A stretch of DNA of 64,000 nucleotides from Ornithinimicrobium sufpigmenti (GCF_004322775.1 NZ_CP036403.1:3844001-3908000), one strand, 5' to 3'; positions 32,662-42,680 are shown, counted from the first letter of the stretch. Numbers and translations: made by a program. Notes: generated from the letters alone by a model not told the origin.

Positions 32662-33263
32662 GCCTCATCCTCCATCGCGGCGCCCGAGCCGTCGGCAGGA
32701 CCCCCGTCACCGGTCGGCCGGGCCGCCTGCCGCTCCCGGTATGCCGCAGCCGCCATCCGGTTGCCGCAGGTGGTGCCGCAGTAGCGCCGGGACCGGTTGC
32801 GGGACAGGTCCACGTGCACGTCGCGGCAGTCGTCGGCCTCGCACACGCGCAGCCGCCGCAGCTCGTTGGCCCGCAGCACGTCACCGAAGGCCATCGCCGC
32901 CTCGACCGCCATCCGGGAGGCGAGCGGGGCGTCGTCCGGGGTGGCGTGCAGGTGCCAGCCCAGGTCGTCGTGGTTGACCAGCCGCGGCAGGGCCTGGGCC
33001 TCGGCGAGCAGCGTGTTGACCAGCTCGGCCACCCCTTCTTCATCCGCCTCCCAGAAGGTCGCGAGCCGGGGCCGCAGGGCGCGCACCTCGTCGAGCTCGG
33101 CCCGGTCCCGGGTGCGACGCCCGGTCCAGCGCCACCGGCGGACGAAGTCCTCCAGGTCGCTCACCGTGGCCAGCTCGTCCACGTCCCCCTCGCGACGCAC
33201 GCCCGTGTTCACCAGGGCCGCGGCACCCTGGAGCGCCAGCGCTGTGTCATGAGTGAAATGCAT
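32658..33263 (-). CDS. CGNR zinc-finger / ABATE domain regulator
   Basis: A 201-residue protein. The N-terminal ABATE-like region (about 1-130) includes TALALQGAAALVNTG, and the C-terminal CGNR zinc finger reads VCEADDCRDVHVDLSRNRSR followed by RYCGTTCGNRMAAAAYRERQ: two CxxxxC/CxxxC pairs and the name-giving CGNR. These are actinobacterial transcription regulators. AGGAG about five bases before the ATG supports the start. It forms an operon with the PLP enzyme gene (ATGA overlap) and is divergent from the EamA exporter gene, with an inverted repeat between them, so it may control both. Confidence 0.9.
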   Translation of the reverse strand: MHFTHDTALALQGAAALVNTGVRREGDVDELATVSDLEDFVRRWRWTGRRTRDRAELDEVRALRPRLATFWEADEEGVAELVNTLLAEAQALPRLVNHDDLGWHLHATPDDAPLASRMAVEAAMAFGDVLRANELRRLRVCEADDCRDVHVDLSRNRSRRYCGTTCGNRMAAAAYRERQAARPTGDGGPADGSGAAMEDEA

Positions 33264-33299
33264 CTTGACTCCTGAGCCGTGGCTCGCTTATCGTCATAT

Positions 33300-33316
33300 G
33301 TGTCAACGGCTGACAC
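33300..33316. promoter_or_regulatory. Inverted repeat in the CGNR / exporter divergent region
   Basis: GTGTCA (33300-33305) and TGACAC (33311-33316) are perfect complements around five bases. On the minus strand a TTGACA -35-like hexamer overlaps the left arm (plus 33301-33306). The site could be an operator for the CGNR regulator or the exporter. Confidence 0.4.
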
Positions 33317-33369
33317 CCATGATCCCACGTCGGGCCGTTGAGCGAGCCCGCCTTCGAGAGGAGGGCCGC

Positions 33370-34440
33370 ATGAGCGCGACCTCGACCACCCCGCCGCCCA
33401 CCGGCACCTCCGCCGACCTCGTCGACCGCGGCGGCCGCGGCGGCCGGGCCAGCCTCACCCCCCGCCGCAGCCCCCGCCGCGTGTTCTGGGTCGGTCTGCT
33501 GGTCGCGGTGCTGTCGGCGTCCATGTTCGGCACCTCCGGCGCCGTGGCCAAGAGCCTGCTCGTGGAGGGCTGGTCCCCCGGCGCGGCCGTCACCGTGCGG
33601 ATCGCGGTCGGCGCCCTGCTCCTGGCACCGCTGGCGGTGTGGGAGATGCGCGGACGCTGGCACCTGCTGCGCAGCCGGCTGACCTGGACCCATCTGGGGC
33701 TCTTCGGCCTGCTCGCGGTGGCGGGCTGCCAGCTGTTCTACTTCCTCGCCGTCGAGCGGCTCTCGGTGGGCGTGGCGCTGATGCTCGAGTACCTCGGCCC
33801 CATCCTCGTCGTGGGCTGGCTCTGGCTGGCCCGTGGCCAGCGGCCCCGTCCCCTGACGGTCGGCGGCATCGCGGTGGCCCTCGTCGGGCTGCTGCTGGTC
33901 CTCGACGTCCTGGGCGACGTGCAGCTCAGCACGGTCGGGGTGCTCTGGGGCCTGGCCGCCGCGTTCGGCCTGGCGGTCTTCTTCGTCGTCGGGGCGGACG
34001 ACGCCTCCGGGCTGCCGCCTCTGGCCTTCGCCTGCTTCGGTATGACGCTCGGCGTGCTCGCCCTCCTGGTCGCCGGGCTGGCCGGCGTGGTGCCGATGAC
34101 CTGGGACACCGGCCCGGCCGCCCTCGCCGGGGTGACCGTGCCCTGGTGGGTGCCCGTGCTCTGGCTAGGTGTCGTCGCCGCGGGGGTGGCCTACGCGACC
34201 GGCATCTTCGCGGCCCGGGCGCTGGGCGCGAAGGTGAGCTCGTTCGTCGGGCTCACCGAGGTGATGTTCGCCGTGCTGTGGGCCTGGGTCCTGCTCGCCG
34301 AGCTGCCCGCCCCGGTCCAGCTGGCCGGTGGCCTGCTGATCCTGGCCGGAGTGGTCTGCGTCAAGCTCGACGAGCCGGCCCAGGGCGCCCACGCCGAGAC
34401 GGGCCCGATGGAGGTCGAGCCCATCCCCGACCGGTCCTGA
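33370..34440 (+). CDS. EamA/DMT family exporter (RhtA-like)
   Basis: A 356-residue protein with ten predicted TM helices in two EamA halves (about 45-175 and 185-330). Features include SMFGTSGAVAKSLLVEGWSP at TM1, SVGVALMLEYLGPILVVGWL in the first half and VGLTEVMFAVLWAWVLLAEL in the second. The N-terminal 40 residues are disordered with an RGGRGG stretch. DMT exporters of this type move amino acids or other metabolites out of the cell. GAGAGGAGG lies directly upstream of the ATG at 33370; upstream in-frame ATGs (33253, 33298) are disfavoured by the lack of ribosome sites. The gene is divergent from the CGNR operon. Confidence 0.9.
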   Translation: MSATSTTPPPTGTSADLVDRGGRGGRASLTPRRSPRRVFWVGLLVAVLSASMFGTSGAVAKSLLVEGWSPGAAVTVRIAVGALLLAPLAVWEMRGRWHLLRSRLTWTHLGLFGLLAVAGCQLFYFLAVERLSVGVALMLEYLGPILVVGWLWLARGQRPRPLTVGGIAVALVGLLLVLDVLGDVQLSTVGVLWGLAAAFGLAVFFVVGADDASGLPPLAFACFGMTLGVLALLVAGLAGVVPMTWDTGPAALAGVTVPWWVPVLWLGVVAAGVAYATGIFAARALGAKVSSFVGLTEVMFAVLWAWVLLAELPAPVQLAGGLLILAGVVCVKLDEPAQGAHAETGPMEVEPIPDRS

Positions 34441-34448
34441 GACCGGGG

Positions 34449-35948
34449 TCAGGACGCGCTGGCGCGACGGACGAAGTCGGTGATCCCCTCCGCCTCCTCG
34501 ATCCGGGTGGCCTCCCCGACGTAGGGCATGTGGCCGGTCTCGAAGTAGGCGTGCTCGATGCGGTCGAGGGCCTGCTCGGGCACCCGCAGGTGGGCGACCA
34601 TGTCCTCGGCCGCGCCGTAGGGGGTCGCCAGGTCGTAGTAGCCGTACTCGATCCGGACCCGCAGGTGCGGGTTGGCGCGCAGCACCCGCTCCAGCCGATC
34701 GGTGACGTTGATCGGCCTGGCCTCGAACTCGCTGTAGGACCAGTGCTGGATCGCGTCGGAGAAGACGGCGTAGGGCAGGTCGAGGTCGGAGCTCAGCTCG
34801 CCGCGCAGGTAGTGGTGGATGGCCGCGGCGTACGGGCCCATGATCATGTCGATGGAGGGGTCGGCGTCCATCCCCTCGGCGATCCCGGAGTGCAGGACAC
34901 CGGTGATCCGCCCGTCGATCCGGCCGACCGTGCGCCCCTCCGAGCGGAGCAGCTCGGTGCAGAAGCGCCAGTGCTCGGGCCGCAGGTCGCTGCGGTCCAG
35001 GTAGTCCTCGGACAGGCCGGTCAACCGGGCCAGGGTGGCCAGCACCTCCGCCCGCTCCTCGGCGGCCAGCCGGTGACCCCGGCCGAGCGCCCACCGGTAG
35101 GTGGTGCCGGCATACTCCTCGGCCTCGGCGAGGACCTCGCGCAGGGACCGGCCGGAGTGCTTGCCGTGGTAGTGCGCGATGGCGGCGTAGGTGGGCAGGA
35201 ACGACTGGCACGCCTCGTCGTGGCGCAGGTAGCGGAAGTCCTGGGCGCCGAAGTCGAGGACGCTGGAGATGAGGACCAGGCCGTTGAGCTGCATACCGAA
35301 CGTGCTGAAGAGACGCTCGGCTACGGCGACGGCCCGGGTCGTGCCGTAGGACTCGCCGGCGATGAACTTGGGGCTCATCCACCGGTCCTCGCGCGTGCAC
35401 CACAGCCGGATCAGCTCGGTGACCTGCTCCACGTCCTTGCCGAAACCGTGGTAGTCCTTAGCCTTGCCGCCCTCGACCACGCGGGACTGGCCGGTGGACA
35501 TCGGGTCGATGAAGACGAGGTCCGTGGCCCGCAGCGGGGTGTGCGGGTTGTCCAGCAGCGCGTACGGCGGCGGCGTCGGCGCGTCCGCCTCCCCCGCGTC
35601 GACGATGCGCGGCCCCATGACGCCCAGGTGCAGCCACACCGAGCTCGAGCCCGGCCCGCCGTTGAAGACGAAGGTGATCGGGCGCGACCGCCGGTCGACC
35701 TCGTCGGTGTCGAGGGTGTATGCCGTGACCGCCAGCTCGGCGCGCGGCTTCCACCCCTCGAAGACGTCGTCCTTGAACTCCTCCTCGCGCAGGACGACCC
35801 GCCCGGTGCGGGCGGTGTAGGACAGCTCGCCCTCGGTGGTCTGCACGGTGTGCCGGGTCTCGACCAGCAGGTCCCGCGGCTCCGGCCGCTCCGGGGAGCT
35901 CGCGGCGCGGTCGGAGGTGGGGGTGGGCTGGTCGGCGCTGACACTCAT
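34449..35948 (-). CDS. S10 family serine carboxypeptidase
   Basis: A 499-residue peptidase without a signal peptide, so probably cytoplasmic. The oxyanion region is TFVFNGGPGSSSVWLHLGVM; the nucleophile Ser is in FIAGESYGTTRAVAVAER; the Asp is in IEYGYYDLATPYGAAEDM; the His is in YFETGHMPYV. Bacterial S10 members of this length are common in actinobacteria; they remove C-terminal residues from peptides, and the substrate here is unknown. On the minus strand TAGGGT (plus 35956-35961) lies seven bases before the ATG at 35948, a leaderless arrangement. The stop is nine bases from that of the convergent exporter gene. Confidence 0.92.
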   Translation of the reverse strand: MSVSADQPTPTSDRAASSPERPEPRDLLVETRHTVQTTEGELSYTARTGRVVLREEEFKDDVFEGWKPRAELAVTAYTLDTDEVDRRSRPITFVFNGGPGSSSVWLHLGVMGPRIVDAGEADAPTPPPYALLDNPHTPLRATDLVFIDPMSTGQSRVVEGGKAKDYHGFGKDVEQVTELIRLWCTREDRWMSPKFIAGESYGTTRAVAVAERLFSTFGMQLNGLVLISSVLDFGAQDFRYLRHDEACQSFLPTYAAIAHYHGKHSGRSLREVLAEAEEYAGTTYRWALGRGHRLAAEERAEVLATLARLTGLSEDYLDRSDLRPEHWRFCTELLRSEGRTVGRIDGRITGVLHSGIAEGMDADPSIDMIMGPYAAAIHHYLRGELSSDLDLPYAVFSDAIQHWSYSEFEARPINVTDRLERVLRANPHLRVRIEYGYYDLATPYGAAEDMVAHLRVPEQALDRIEHAYFETGHMPYVGEATRIEEAEGITDFVRRASAS

Positions 35949-35970
35949 GGGCGCGACCCTATGACACCGA

Positions 35971-36006
35971 CGGTGCCCCGCCGACCTGGTGGTCGACGGG
36001 GCACCG
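35971..36006 (-). terminator. Terminator hairpin downstream of the subtilase gene
   Basis: The 16 bases at 35971-35986 pair with 35991-36006 at 15 of 16 positions around a TGGT loop; the arm ends are CGGTGCCCCG and CGGGGCACCG. It lies 33 bases past the subtilase stop (minus strand), just upstream of the S10 peptidase promoter, and separates the two transcription units. No T-tract is present. Confidence 0.7.
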
Positions 36007-36039
36007 TGTGTGAGCGTGTGATCGTGTGCGCTCAGTCGG

Positions 36040-39000
36040 TCAGTCCTGACCGCGCAGGTCCTCCAGCTCCTCGATCACCTTGTCCGAGACCGCGGTGGTC
36101 CCACCGAGCACGACGGCGCGGTCGGGGTCCAGACGCGTGATGGCCTGGACGATCGCACCGGGCAGACCACCCTGACGGGTGATCAGCAGCGGCTCGTGGT
36201 CCGCACCAGCCTTCGCGCCACCAGCCAGGGCGTCCGGCCAGTTCTGACCCGAGGCCACATACACGGTCTCCGCGGACGCGACCTCAGCGAACAGGCGAGC
36301 CGAGGTGACCCACCGGTTCAGGCCACCAGTACGCGTGGTCGGAGCCCACTCCCGCAGCTCGTTGACCACGTCCTGGTCCACCGCGCCCTCACCACCGAGC
36401 ACCGTGATCGACCCCGGCTCCAACGCGTCCAGCGCAGCAGCGGTCGCCGACGGGATCTCCGTACGACGCACCAGCAGCACCGGAGAGTCCAGGGCACCAG
36501 CACGAGCCGCCGCGGACAACGCGTCCGGGTAGTCCACACCAGTGGCCACGAACACCCGCTCCACGTCCTGACCCGCGAACTGGGCCGCCACCGCCGCAGC
36601 AGTGCCGTACCGGTTCGTGCCCGAGACCCGCTCCACCGGCGCACCGGTCAACGCAGCAGCCTCAGCCAGCACCGCATCCGCCACCGCGCCGTCACCACCC
36701 AGCACCACGACCCGCTCCGGCGCCAGACGCACCAGCTCGGCCTTGGTCGAGTTCGGCAACGCACCCGGACGGGTCAACAGCACCGGAGCCTCCAACGACC
36801 CAGCCAGAGCCGAACCGGTCAACGCGTCCGGGTAGTCCCCGCCCGTAGCCAGGAACACCACCTCAGCACCGGCCGCGTACGTGCCCGACACCGCCGCAGC
36901 CGTGCCGTACCGGTTCGTGCCAGAGAGGCGCTCGACCTCGATCGGCGCGATCTGGACGGACATTGTGACCGGGACGGTCACCAGCGGCTCGTCGGCGTCG
37001 TCGGACTCGATGCACAGCTGCGCCGTGTAGGTGCCCTCGTCCAGGCCGGTGGCGTCGAGGGAGACCTCGACGCTCGTGCTCTCACCGGGAGCGGTGGTGC
37101 CGCTCGCCGGCTCGACGTTCAGCCAGTCGGCACCGCAGGACTGCGTGCCGCCCAGGGTGAAGGCCAGCGCATCCCACTGCACGCCCAGGTCACTGAGCGG
37201 GCTCCAGCTCGTGGCACCGGCGTTGAACAGGTTGTTCGGGTCGACCAGGTGGGCGGACTCACCCGCGCCCTGGCCGGCCTGCAGCCAGTTCCACCGGTTG
37301 TTCCCCGTGGTGTTGATCGACGGGTAGACCGACAGCCAGTAGGTGCCGGCCTCGAGCTCCAGCCCCTCGGCCCCGGCCGCGGCCAGGTCCAGGGTGATGT
37401 GGTTGTTGGTGATGTCGACACCGGCGGCCGTGGGGGCGGCGTCGAAGGCCCACACCGCGTCGTCCCCATCCTGGGGGTGGGACGCGGGCACACCCTCTGC
37501 GTCGGCGTAGATGCGCCAGCTCAGTTCTGTGGCGTTGGTCAGCGAGCCGGCGGTCCAGAAACCGGGCGTGTAGATCGTGCTGACCTCGGCGTCGCTGTCG
37601 ATGACGAAGTCGTCGGCGGAGTAGACGCCGGCGCTCAGCGAGGTGAAGTAGTCGCTGACGATGCCACCCGTGCCGACCTGGGTCTGCTCGTAGACGACAG
37701 TGTCGGCGTCCTCGTCCAGCACCTCCCAGGTCAGCGTGCCGCCACCCTCGTTGCCGATGGTCAGCTCGTGGGTGGTCACCGTGTCCGGAGCCTGGGTGTC
37801 CTCGATCTCCGCCGGGTCGACGGTGATGTCGGGAATACCTGCGGTGCCCTTCAGGGCCACCGGGAGAGAGGCGTCGGCGATGTCCTCGCCGGTGCTGTGC
37901 GTCGCGTCGGTGGAGAAGGTGACCTCGCCGAACGCCCAGGCGCCGGCCGTCTCGACCGTGGTCGCCGTGATGACGACCTCCTGCGACGCGCCCTCGGCCA
38001 GGGTGAACTCGGCCGGGGAGACCTGCAGGGTCAGACCCTCGGCACCCGCGGTGGTGGCGGTGTAGGTCGCCTCGCCGTCGGCCACGTTGGTGACCGTCCG
38101 GGTCCAGCTGCACACGCCGGGGCAGGCGTGCTTGACCATGGCCGGCAGGTTCAGCGTCGCCGGGTCACCGCCGATGGCGGGGTTGGCGGCGATCATGGCC
38201 TCGATGGACTCGTCCATGACGAGGCCGACGCGGCTGGCGTTGTAGAGGTTGATCCGGCCCGAGCCGATGTCGAAGGGGTCGGCCGCGGTGGCGGCGTCCT
38301 CCTTGAGGATGTCGGAGTCGGCCGTCAGCGCCAGCGCCGAGCGGATCTCGGTCGGGGTGAGGTCCGGGTACACGGCCCGCATGAGGGCCGTGGCCCCGGC
38401 GGCGTGCGGCGAGGACATCGAGGTGCCGCCGAGGACGGCATACACGTCGGTGTTCTCACCCTGCGGCGCGGCGGCCGCGAGGATGTTCACACCGGGGGCG
38501 GCGTAGGTCGGGGCCAGCATGTCGTACTGGCTCGGACCGCGGGAGCTGAAGCCCGCGACGATGTCGGTCCACTCCTCGTCCTCGAAGATCTCCGCCTCGG
38601 CGGAGATGGTGCCGTAGACCTCCTCGTCGGTGCTCTCGAAGAAGTCCAGCAGCGCCTGCGAGGACTCGCCCGGGATCATCACCGTGGGGATGGTGGTGTC
38701 CTCCAGTCCGCCCGGGGCGCTCGGCGGTCCGCCGACGTTGTTGCCCATCAGGACACCGATCGCACCGGCGGCCTGGGCGTTCTCCACCTTCACCGGGAAG
38801 GTGCAGTCACCGCGCTCGACGAAGGCGATCGCACCGTCCATCGAGCCCGGCTCGAGCGCGGTGCAGGCGCGGAAGTTGTCCTGGTCCGCGGCGGAGCGGA
38901 TCTCGCCGCTCAGGTCCTCGTCCAGTCCCGGGCCGGAGCCGGGGAAGCCCGGCATCTCGGTCAGCTCGGACGGCACCGGGTCCGGTCCGGTGACCGCGAC

Positions 39001-40209
39001 GTTCTGGGCGAAGACCCGGTGGTGGGTCGTCGCGGCCGTGCCGGCCATCCAGGGGCCGGTCTTGGCGACGGTGCTGGCGCCCGGGCCGTCGTTGCCCGCG
39101 GAGGCGACGACGTTGATCCCGGCGGCCGCGGCGTCGCGGAAGGCCAGGTCGACCCCGTCGTTCCAGGGGAAGTCGCTGCCGGAGATGGAGTAGTTCAGCA
39201 CGTCCACGCCGTCGTCGATCGCGTGGTCGACGGCGGCGATGGTCGAGGAGCCGGGGCAGCCCGGGGCGCACACCAGGTAGGAGATGGCGTTGGCGCGGGG
39301 GGCGACACCCTGGACCATGCGCTCGATCACGGTGCCGCCGATGTTCACGTCGGCCTCGTGCCGGTTGCCGGCGATGGTGGAGCCGACGTGGCTGCCGTGG
39401 TCGTCGGTGTCGACGGCGCTCGGGGAGGCGGGGTTCAGGTTGTAGGCCCCGATGAGCTTGTCGTTGCAGATGTCCTCGTACCCGCCCGCGGACGGGTCGG
39501 CGCAGACACCCAGGTAGACACCCTCGCCGAGGGGGTTGGTGTGGGTGTAGCCCTCACCGTCGGTCTCGGCGAACGAGGGGTGGTAGGGGTTCACGCCGGA
39601 GTCGATGAAGCCGACGATGACGCCCTCGCCAGAGGTCTCGGCACCCGTGCCGGTGTCGCCCTCCCAGACGGCGTCGGACAGGATCACCTCGTGGCTGACG
39701 TCGGTGTCCAGCTCCCGCTCGATGTCGGGGTAGACCTCCAGGACACCGGGCAGCTCGCGAAGCTGCGCGGCCTCGGCCTCGGAGATCTCCACGGCCATGC
39801 CGTTGAGGACGTTGAGGTAGGTGAACTCCACGTTGACGTCGCGACCGAGGGTCGCGTCGATGGTGTCGACGAGCTCGGCGTGCTTGGCCTCCAGCTGGGC
39901 CTCGAAGCTGGCGATCTGGGCGTCGGAGGCGGTGCCACGCGCCTCGAGGGTGGCGGTGTAGGCGGCGACGGAGGGGCCGGCGAGCCGGACGATCCACAGA
40001 CCCGTGTCGCTCGGCACCCCTTCCCAGTCGCTGGAGGGTGCGGCCTCGGGGGCCGACCCCATGTATTCGTCCGTGAGGGAAGGCTCACCGTCGGCTGGCG
40101 AGCCGGGTGAGATGGGTAGTGCGGTTGCCGGCGTCAGACCGGCAGCCACCAGGGCCAGACCCGCGAGCGCACTCGCTGCACGGGTCGACCGGCGCCTGTT
40201 CAGGGCCAT
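36040..40209 (-). CDS. Secreted subtilisin-like protease with PA domain and three CWB2 repeats
   Basis: A 1389-residue exported S8 peptidase. It has a signal peptide (about 1-31, RRRSTRAASALAGLALVAAG...), an I9-type inhibitor prodomain (about 70-170) and the catalytic domain with Asp203 in GFIDSGVN, His271 in DDHGSHVGSTIAG, Asn373 in SAGNDGPG and Ser597 in GGTSMSSPHAAG. A PA domain is inserted at about 440-545. After the protease come fibronectin/Ig-like and BACON-like modules (about 700-1095), then three cell-wall-binding-2 repeats (about 1100-1389; RLSGTNRYGTAAAV and RVSGTNRYGTAAAV start the first two). Repeats 1 and 2 share long identical DNA stretches. The ATG at 40209 has GGAGAA upstream. 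It probably stays attached to the wall and degrades proteins outside the cell. Confidence 0.94.
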   Translation of the reverse strand: MALNRRRSTRAASALAGLALVAAGLTPATALPISPGSPADGEPSLTDEYMGSAPEAAPSSDWEGVPSDTGLWIVRLAGPSVAAYTATLEARGTASDAQIASFEAQLEAKHAELVDTIDATLGRDVNVEFTYLNVLNGMAVEISEAEAAQLRELPGVLEVYPDIERELDTDVSHEVILSDAVWEGDTGTGAETSGEGVIVGFIDSGVNPYHPSFAETDGEGYTHTNPLGEGVYLGVCADPSAGGYEDICNDKLIGAYNLNPASPSAVDTDDHGSHVGSTIAGNRHEADVNIGGTVIERMVQGVAPRANAISYLVCAPGCPGSSTIAAVDHAIDDGVDVLNYSISGSDFPWNDGVDLAFRDAAAAGINVVASAGNDGPGASTVAKTGPWMAGTAATTHHRVFAQNVAVTGPDPVPSELTEMPGFPGSGPGLDEDLSGEIRSAADQDNFRACTALEPGSMDGAIAFVERGDCTFPVKVENAQAAGAIGVLMGNNVGGPPSAPGGLEDTTIPTVMIPGESSQALLDFFESTDEEVYGTISAEAEIFEDEEWTDIVAGFSSRGPSQYDMLAPTYAAPGVNILAAAAPQGENTDVYAVLGGTSMSSPHAAGATALMRAVYPDLTPTEIRSALALTADSDILKEDAATAADPFDIGSGRINLYNASRVGLVMDESIEAMIAANPAIGGDPATLNLPAMVKHACPGVCSWTRTVTNVADGEATYTATTAGAEGLTLQVSPAEFTLAEGASQEVVITATTVETAGAWAFGEVTFSTDATHSTGEDIADASLPVALKGTAGIPDITVDPAEIEDTQAPDTVTTHELTIGNEGGGTLTWEVLDEDADTVVYEQTQVGTGGIVSDYFTSLSAGVYSADDFVIDSDAEVSTIYTPGFWTAGSLTNATELSWRIYADAEGVPASHPQDGDDAVWAFDAAPTAAGVDITNNHITLDLAAAGAEGLELEAGTYWLSVYPSINTTGNNRWNWLQAGQGAGESAHLVDPNNLFNAGATSWSPLSDLGVQWDALAFTLGGTQSCGADWLNVEPASGTTAPGESTSVEVSLDATGLDEGTYTAQLCIESDDADEPLVTVPVTMSVQIAPIEVERLSGTNRYGTAAAVSGTYAAGAEVVFLATGGDYPDALTGSALAGSLEAPVLLTRPGALPNSTKAELVRLAPERVVVLGGDGAVADAVLAEAAALTGAPVERVSGTNRYGTAAAVAAQFAGQDVERVFVATGVDYPDALSAAARAGALDSPVLLVRRTEIPSATAAALDALEPGSITVLGGEGAVDQDVVNELREWAPTTRTGGLNRWVTSARLFAEVASAETVYVASGQNWPDALAGGAKAGADHEPLLITRQGGLPGAIVQAITRLDPDRAVVLGGTTAVSDKVIEELEDLRGQD

Positions 40210-40604
40210 TCGGGATTCTCCGTTCGATGGGACCAAGGCGCTCCGGACGGGCCAGGGGTGGACCCACGGCGCACCATGTTGCGGGCCGGCTCGCACCGGC
40301 CCCGTGCGTCCCCCACCGGCTCTTCGTCGAACGAAGCCACGGACCCCTGGGCCGTCGCCCGGCGGTGGACACGTCAGCGCCTCGTCGGGACACGAAGCAC
40401 AGACTCACCGACCTTCCCACAGGAGGCTCACAGCAGTCCCGTGACCTGCCGTTTTGTGACTGAACCGTGACCTCCGGCCCCGGTCCTGGCGGTCCTTCGG
40501 ACCCTGGCGTGCTCCTCGTCCGCACCTCGTGCGACCGCCTCCCGACAGCCACCTGACCGTCCTCCCACGCGTCGTCGTGGGCGCCACGTGATGTGATGGG
40601 CAGT
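40210..40604. other. Long divergent leader between subtilase and M3 peptidase genes
   Basis: These 395 bases hold no gene. On the subtilase side, CTTCGT (40322-40327) and ACGAAG (40331-40336) form a short palindrome. Around 40438-40472, on the plus strand, GTGACC (40440, 40469) and GTGACT (40456) recur three times, possible regulator half-sites about 13-16 bases apart. A long leader is plausible for the exported protease. No known riboswitch is recognisable. Confidence 0.4.
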
Positions 40605-42680
40605 ATGTCGAACCCCCTCCTCGCCCCCTCCACGCTGGAGTACTCCCTGCCCGACTACGCGCGGATCACCGACGCCCACGTGCGTGAGGCGCTGGAGGTC
40701 GGGATGGCTGAGCAGCTCGCCGCGCTGCGCGCCCTGGCGCAGGACGAGGAGCCGGCCACCGTCGAGAACGTGCTGCACGCCTGGGAGACCAGCGGCGCGA
40801 CGCTGGACCGCACGATGTCCGCCTTCTGGGTCGCCAAGGCCGCCGACACCAACGACGAGCGCGACGCGATCATGACCGAGTTCAGCCCCCGGCTTGCCCA
40901 GCACAGCGACGCCATCATGCTCGACCCGGACCTGTACGCCCGCCTCCGTGCCCTCCGCGAGCGGGCCGACGCCGGCGAGGTCGTCCTGGACGAGCAGGAC
41001 GAGTTCGTCCTCACCGAGCGGCTGCGCGGCTACGAGCGCGGCGGGGTGAACCTGCCGGAGGACCAGCAGGCCCGGCTGCGGGAGCTGAACGCCGAGCTGG
41101 CCGGCCTGTCCACCGAGTTCGACCGCCTCCTGGTCGCGGGCCGCAACGCGGCGGCGGTGCACGTCACCGACGAGGCCCGCCTGGCCGGCCTGTCGGACGA
41201 CGACCGCGCCGGTCTGCGCGAGTCGGCCCGCGCCCGCGACCTCGACGGCTGGCTGGTCACCATCACCAACACCACCCGCCAGCCCGTGCTGGACGGCCTG
41301 GAGGACCGCGCGCTGCGTGAGGAGGTCTTCCTGGCCTCGACGGGGCGCGGCCTGGGCTCTGACGACGCTGTGCACGACACGCGTTCGATCCTGGTCCGGA
41401 TCGCCCGCCTGCGGGCCGAGCGGGCCACCCTGCTGGGCTACCCGCACCACGCCGCCTACGTGCACGAGGTGGCCTGCGCCGGCAGCACGGACGCGGTCAA
41501 CGACCTGCTGGCCCGGCTCGCCACCGGCGTGGTCCAGATCGCCGAGCGGGAGGCCGAGGAGCTGCGCGAGCAGCTGCATACCCTCGACCCTGAGGCGACG
41601 ATGGAGGCGTGGGACTGGCAGTTCCTGGCGACCGCGCGGAGCTCGGCGCAGGGCGAGGGCCCGGACCCGGAGCAGCTCAAGCCCTACCTGGAGTACTCCC
41701 GGGTCCTGCACGACGGGGTGTTCGCCGCGGCCACCGCGCTCTACGGCATCACCTTCCGCCAGCGGCCCGACCTGGTCGGGTACACGAAGGACGCCACCGT
41801 CTACGAGGTCCGGGAGGAGGACGGCACCGTCCTGGGCGCCGTGGTCATCGACCCGTTCACCCGGCCGACCAAGCGGGGCGGGGCCTGGATGACCAGCATC
41901 GTGGACCAGTCCCACCTGCTCGGCGACCTGCCCGTGGTGACGAACACCTGCAACCTGCCCGCGCCGGCGCCCGGCTCGCCCAGCCTGATGACCTGGGACA
42001 ACGTCATCACCCTCTTCCACGAGTTCGGGCACGACCTGCACGGGTTGCTCTCCGACGTCCGCTACCCCTCCCGGTCCGGCACGTCGGTGCCCCGGGACTT
42101 CGTCGAGTTTCCCAGCCAGGTCAACGAGATCTGGGCCTTCGAGCCCGAGCTCATCCAGCGCTACGCCCGGCACCACGAGACCGACGAGCCGCTGCCGCAG
42201 GAGTGGGTGCAGGCCCTGGTCGAGGCCCGGCAGGAGAGCGGTGCCTCGACCCTGGAGCTGCTCAAGGCGATGATCCTGGACCAGGCGTGGCACCAGACGC
42301 CGCTGGCCGAGCTGCCCGAGGACGGGTCGGGCGTGGAGGCCTTCGAGGCCGCCGCGCTCGAGCGGGCCGGAGTCGCCTTCCCGCTCGTCCCGCCGCGGTA
42401 CCGCTCGGCCTACTTCCACCACATCTTCGGCGGCGGCTACGCCGCGGGCTACTACTCCTACCTGTGGTCCGAGGTGATGGACGCCGACACCGTCGCCTGG
42501 TTCCGCGAGCAGGGCACGGCCGACCAGCCCGGGGGTATGACGCGCGCCGCCGGGGAGCGCTTCCGCCGGGAGCTGCTCGGGCCCGGTGGCTCGGTCGAGG
42601 CGCTGGAGACCTACCGCCGCTTCCGCGGCGCCGACCCGGACGTCACCCCGCTGCTGCACCGCCTGGGGCTCGCCGGCTGA
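40605..42680 (+). CDS. dcp: M3 family peptidyl-dipeptidase / oligopeptidase (Dcp-like)
   Basis: A 691-residue cytoplasmic zinc peptidase. The active site LFHEFGHDLHGLLSDVRYPS carries HExxH plus the downstream Glu in EFPSQVNEIWAFEPELIQRY, and AYFHHIFGGGYAAGYYSYLW gives the conserved substrate-binding Gly-Tyr stretch. The helical N-terminal half contains TNTTRQPVLDGLEDRALREE. Full family length; it releases dipeptides from the C-terminus of peptides. Three close starts exist (GTG 40593, ATG 40596, ATG 40605); the last one, MSNPLLAPSTLEY, matches the family start best. It is divergent from the subtilase gene and convergent with the EF-G-like gene, which may mean shared peptide nutrition, but no common regulator site is obvious. 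Confidence 0.92.
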   Translation: MSNPLLAPSTLEYSLPDYARITDAHVREALEVGMAEQLAALRALAQDEEPATVENVLHAWETSGATLDRTMSAFWVAKAADTNDERDAIMTEFSPRLAQHSDAIMLDPDLYARLRALRERADAGEVVLDEQDEFVLTERLRGYERGGVNLPEDQQARLRELNAELAGLSTEFDRLLVAGRNAAAVHVTDEARLAGLSDDDRAGLRESARARDLDGWLVTITNTTRQPVLDGLEDRALREEVFLASTGRGLGSDDAVHDTRSILVRIARLRAERATLLGYPHHAAYVHEVACAGSTDAVNDLLARLATGVVQIAEREAEELREQLHTLDPEATMEAWDWQFLATARSSAQGEGPDPEQLKPYLEYSRVLHDGVFAAATALYGITFRQRPDLVGYTKDATVYEVREEDGTVLGAVVIDPFTRPTKRGGAWMTSIVDQSHLLGDLPVVTNTCNLPAPAPGSPSLMTWDNVITLFHEFGHDLHGLLSDVRYPSRSGTSVPRDFVEFPSQVNEIWAFEPELIQRYARHHETDEPLPQEWVQALVEARQESGASTLELLKAMILDQAWHQTPLAELPEDGSGVEAFEAAALERAGVAFPLVPPRYRSAYFHHIFGGGYAAGYYSYLWSEVMDADTVAWFREQGTADQPGGMTRAAGERFRRELLGPGGSVEALETYRRFRGADPDVTPLLHRLGLAG

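Noticed and set aside
36196..40110. 1304-residue plus-strand frame opposite the subtilase gene
   Set aside because: Low-complexity Gly/Arg/His/Val composition and no start site; the subtilase on the other strand has all catalytic residues.
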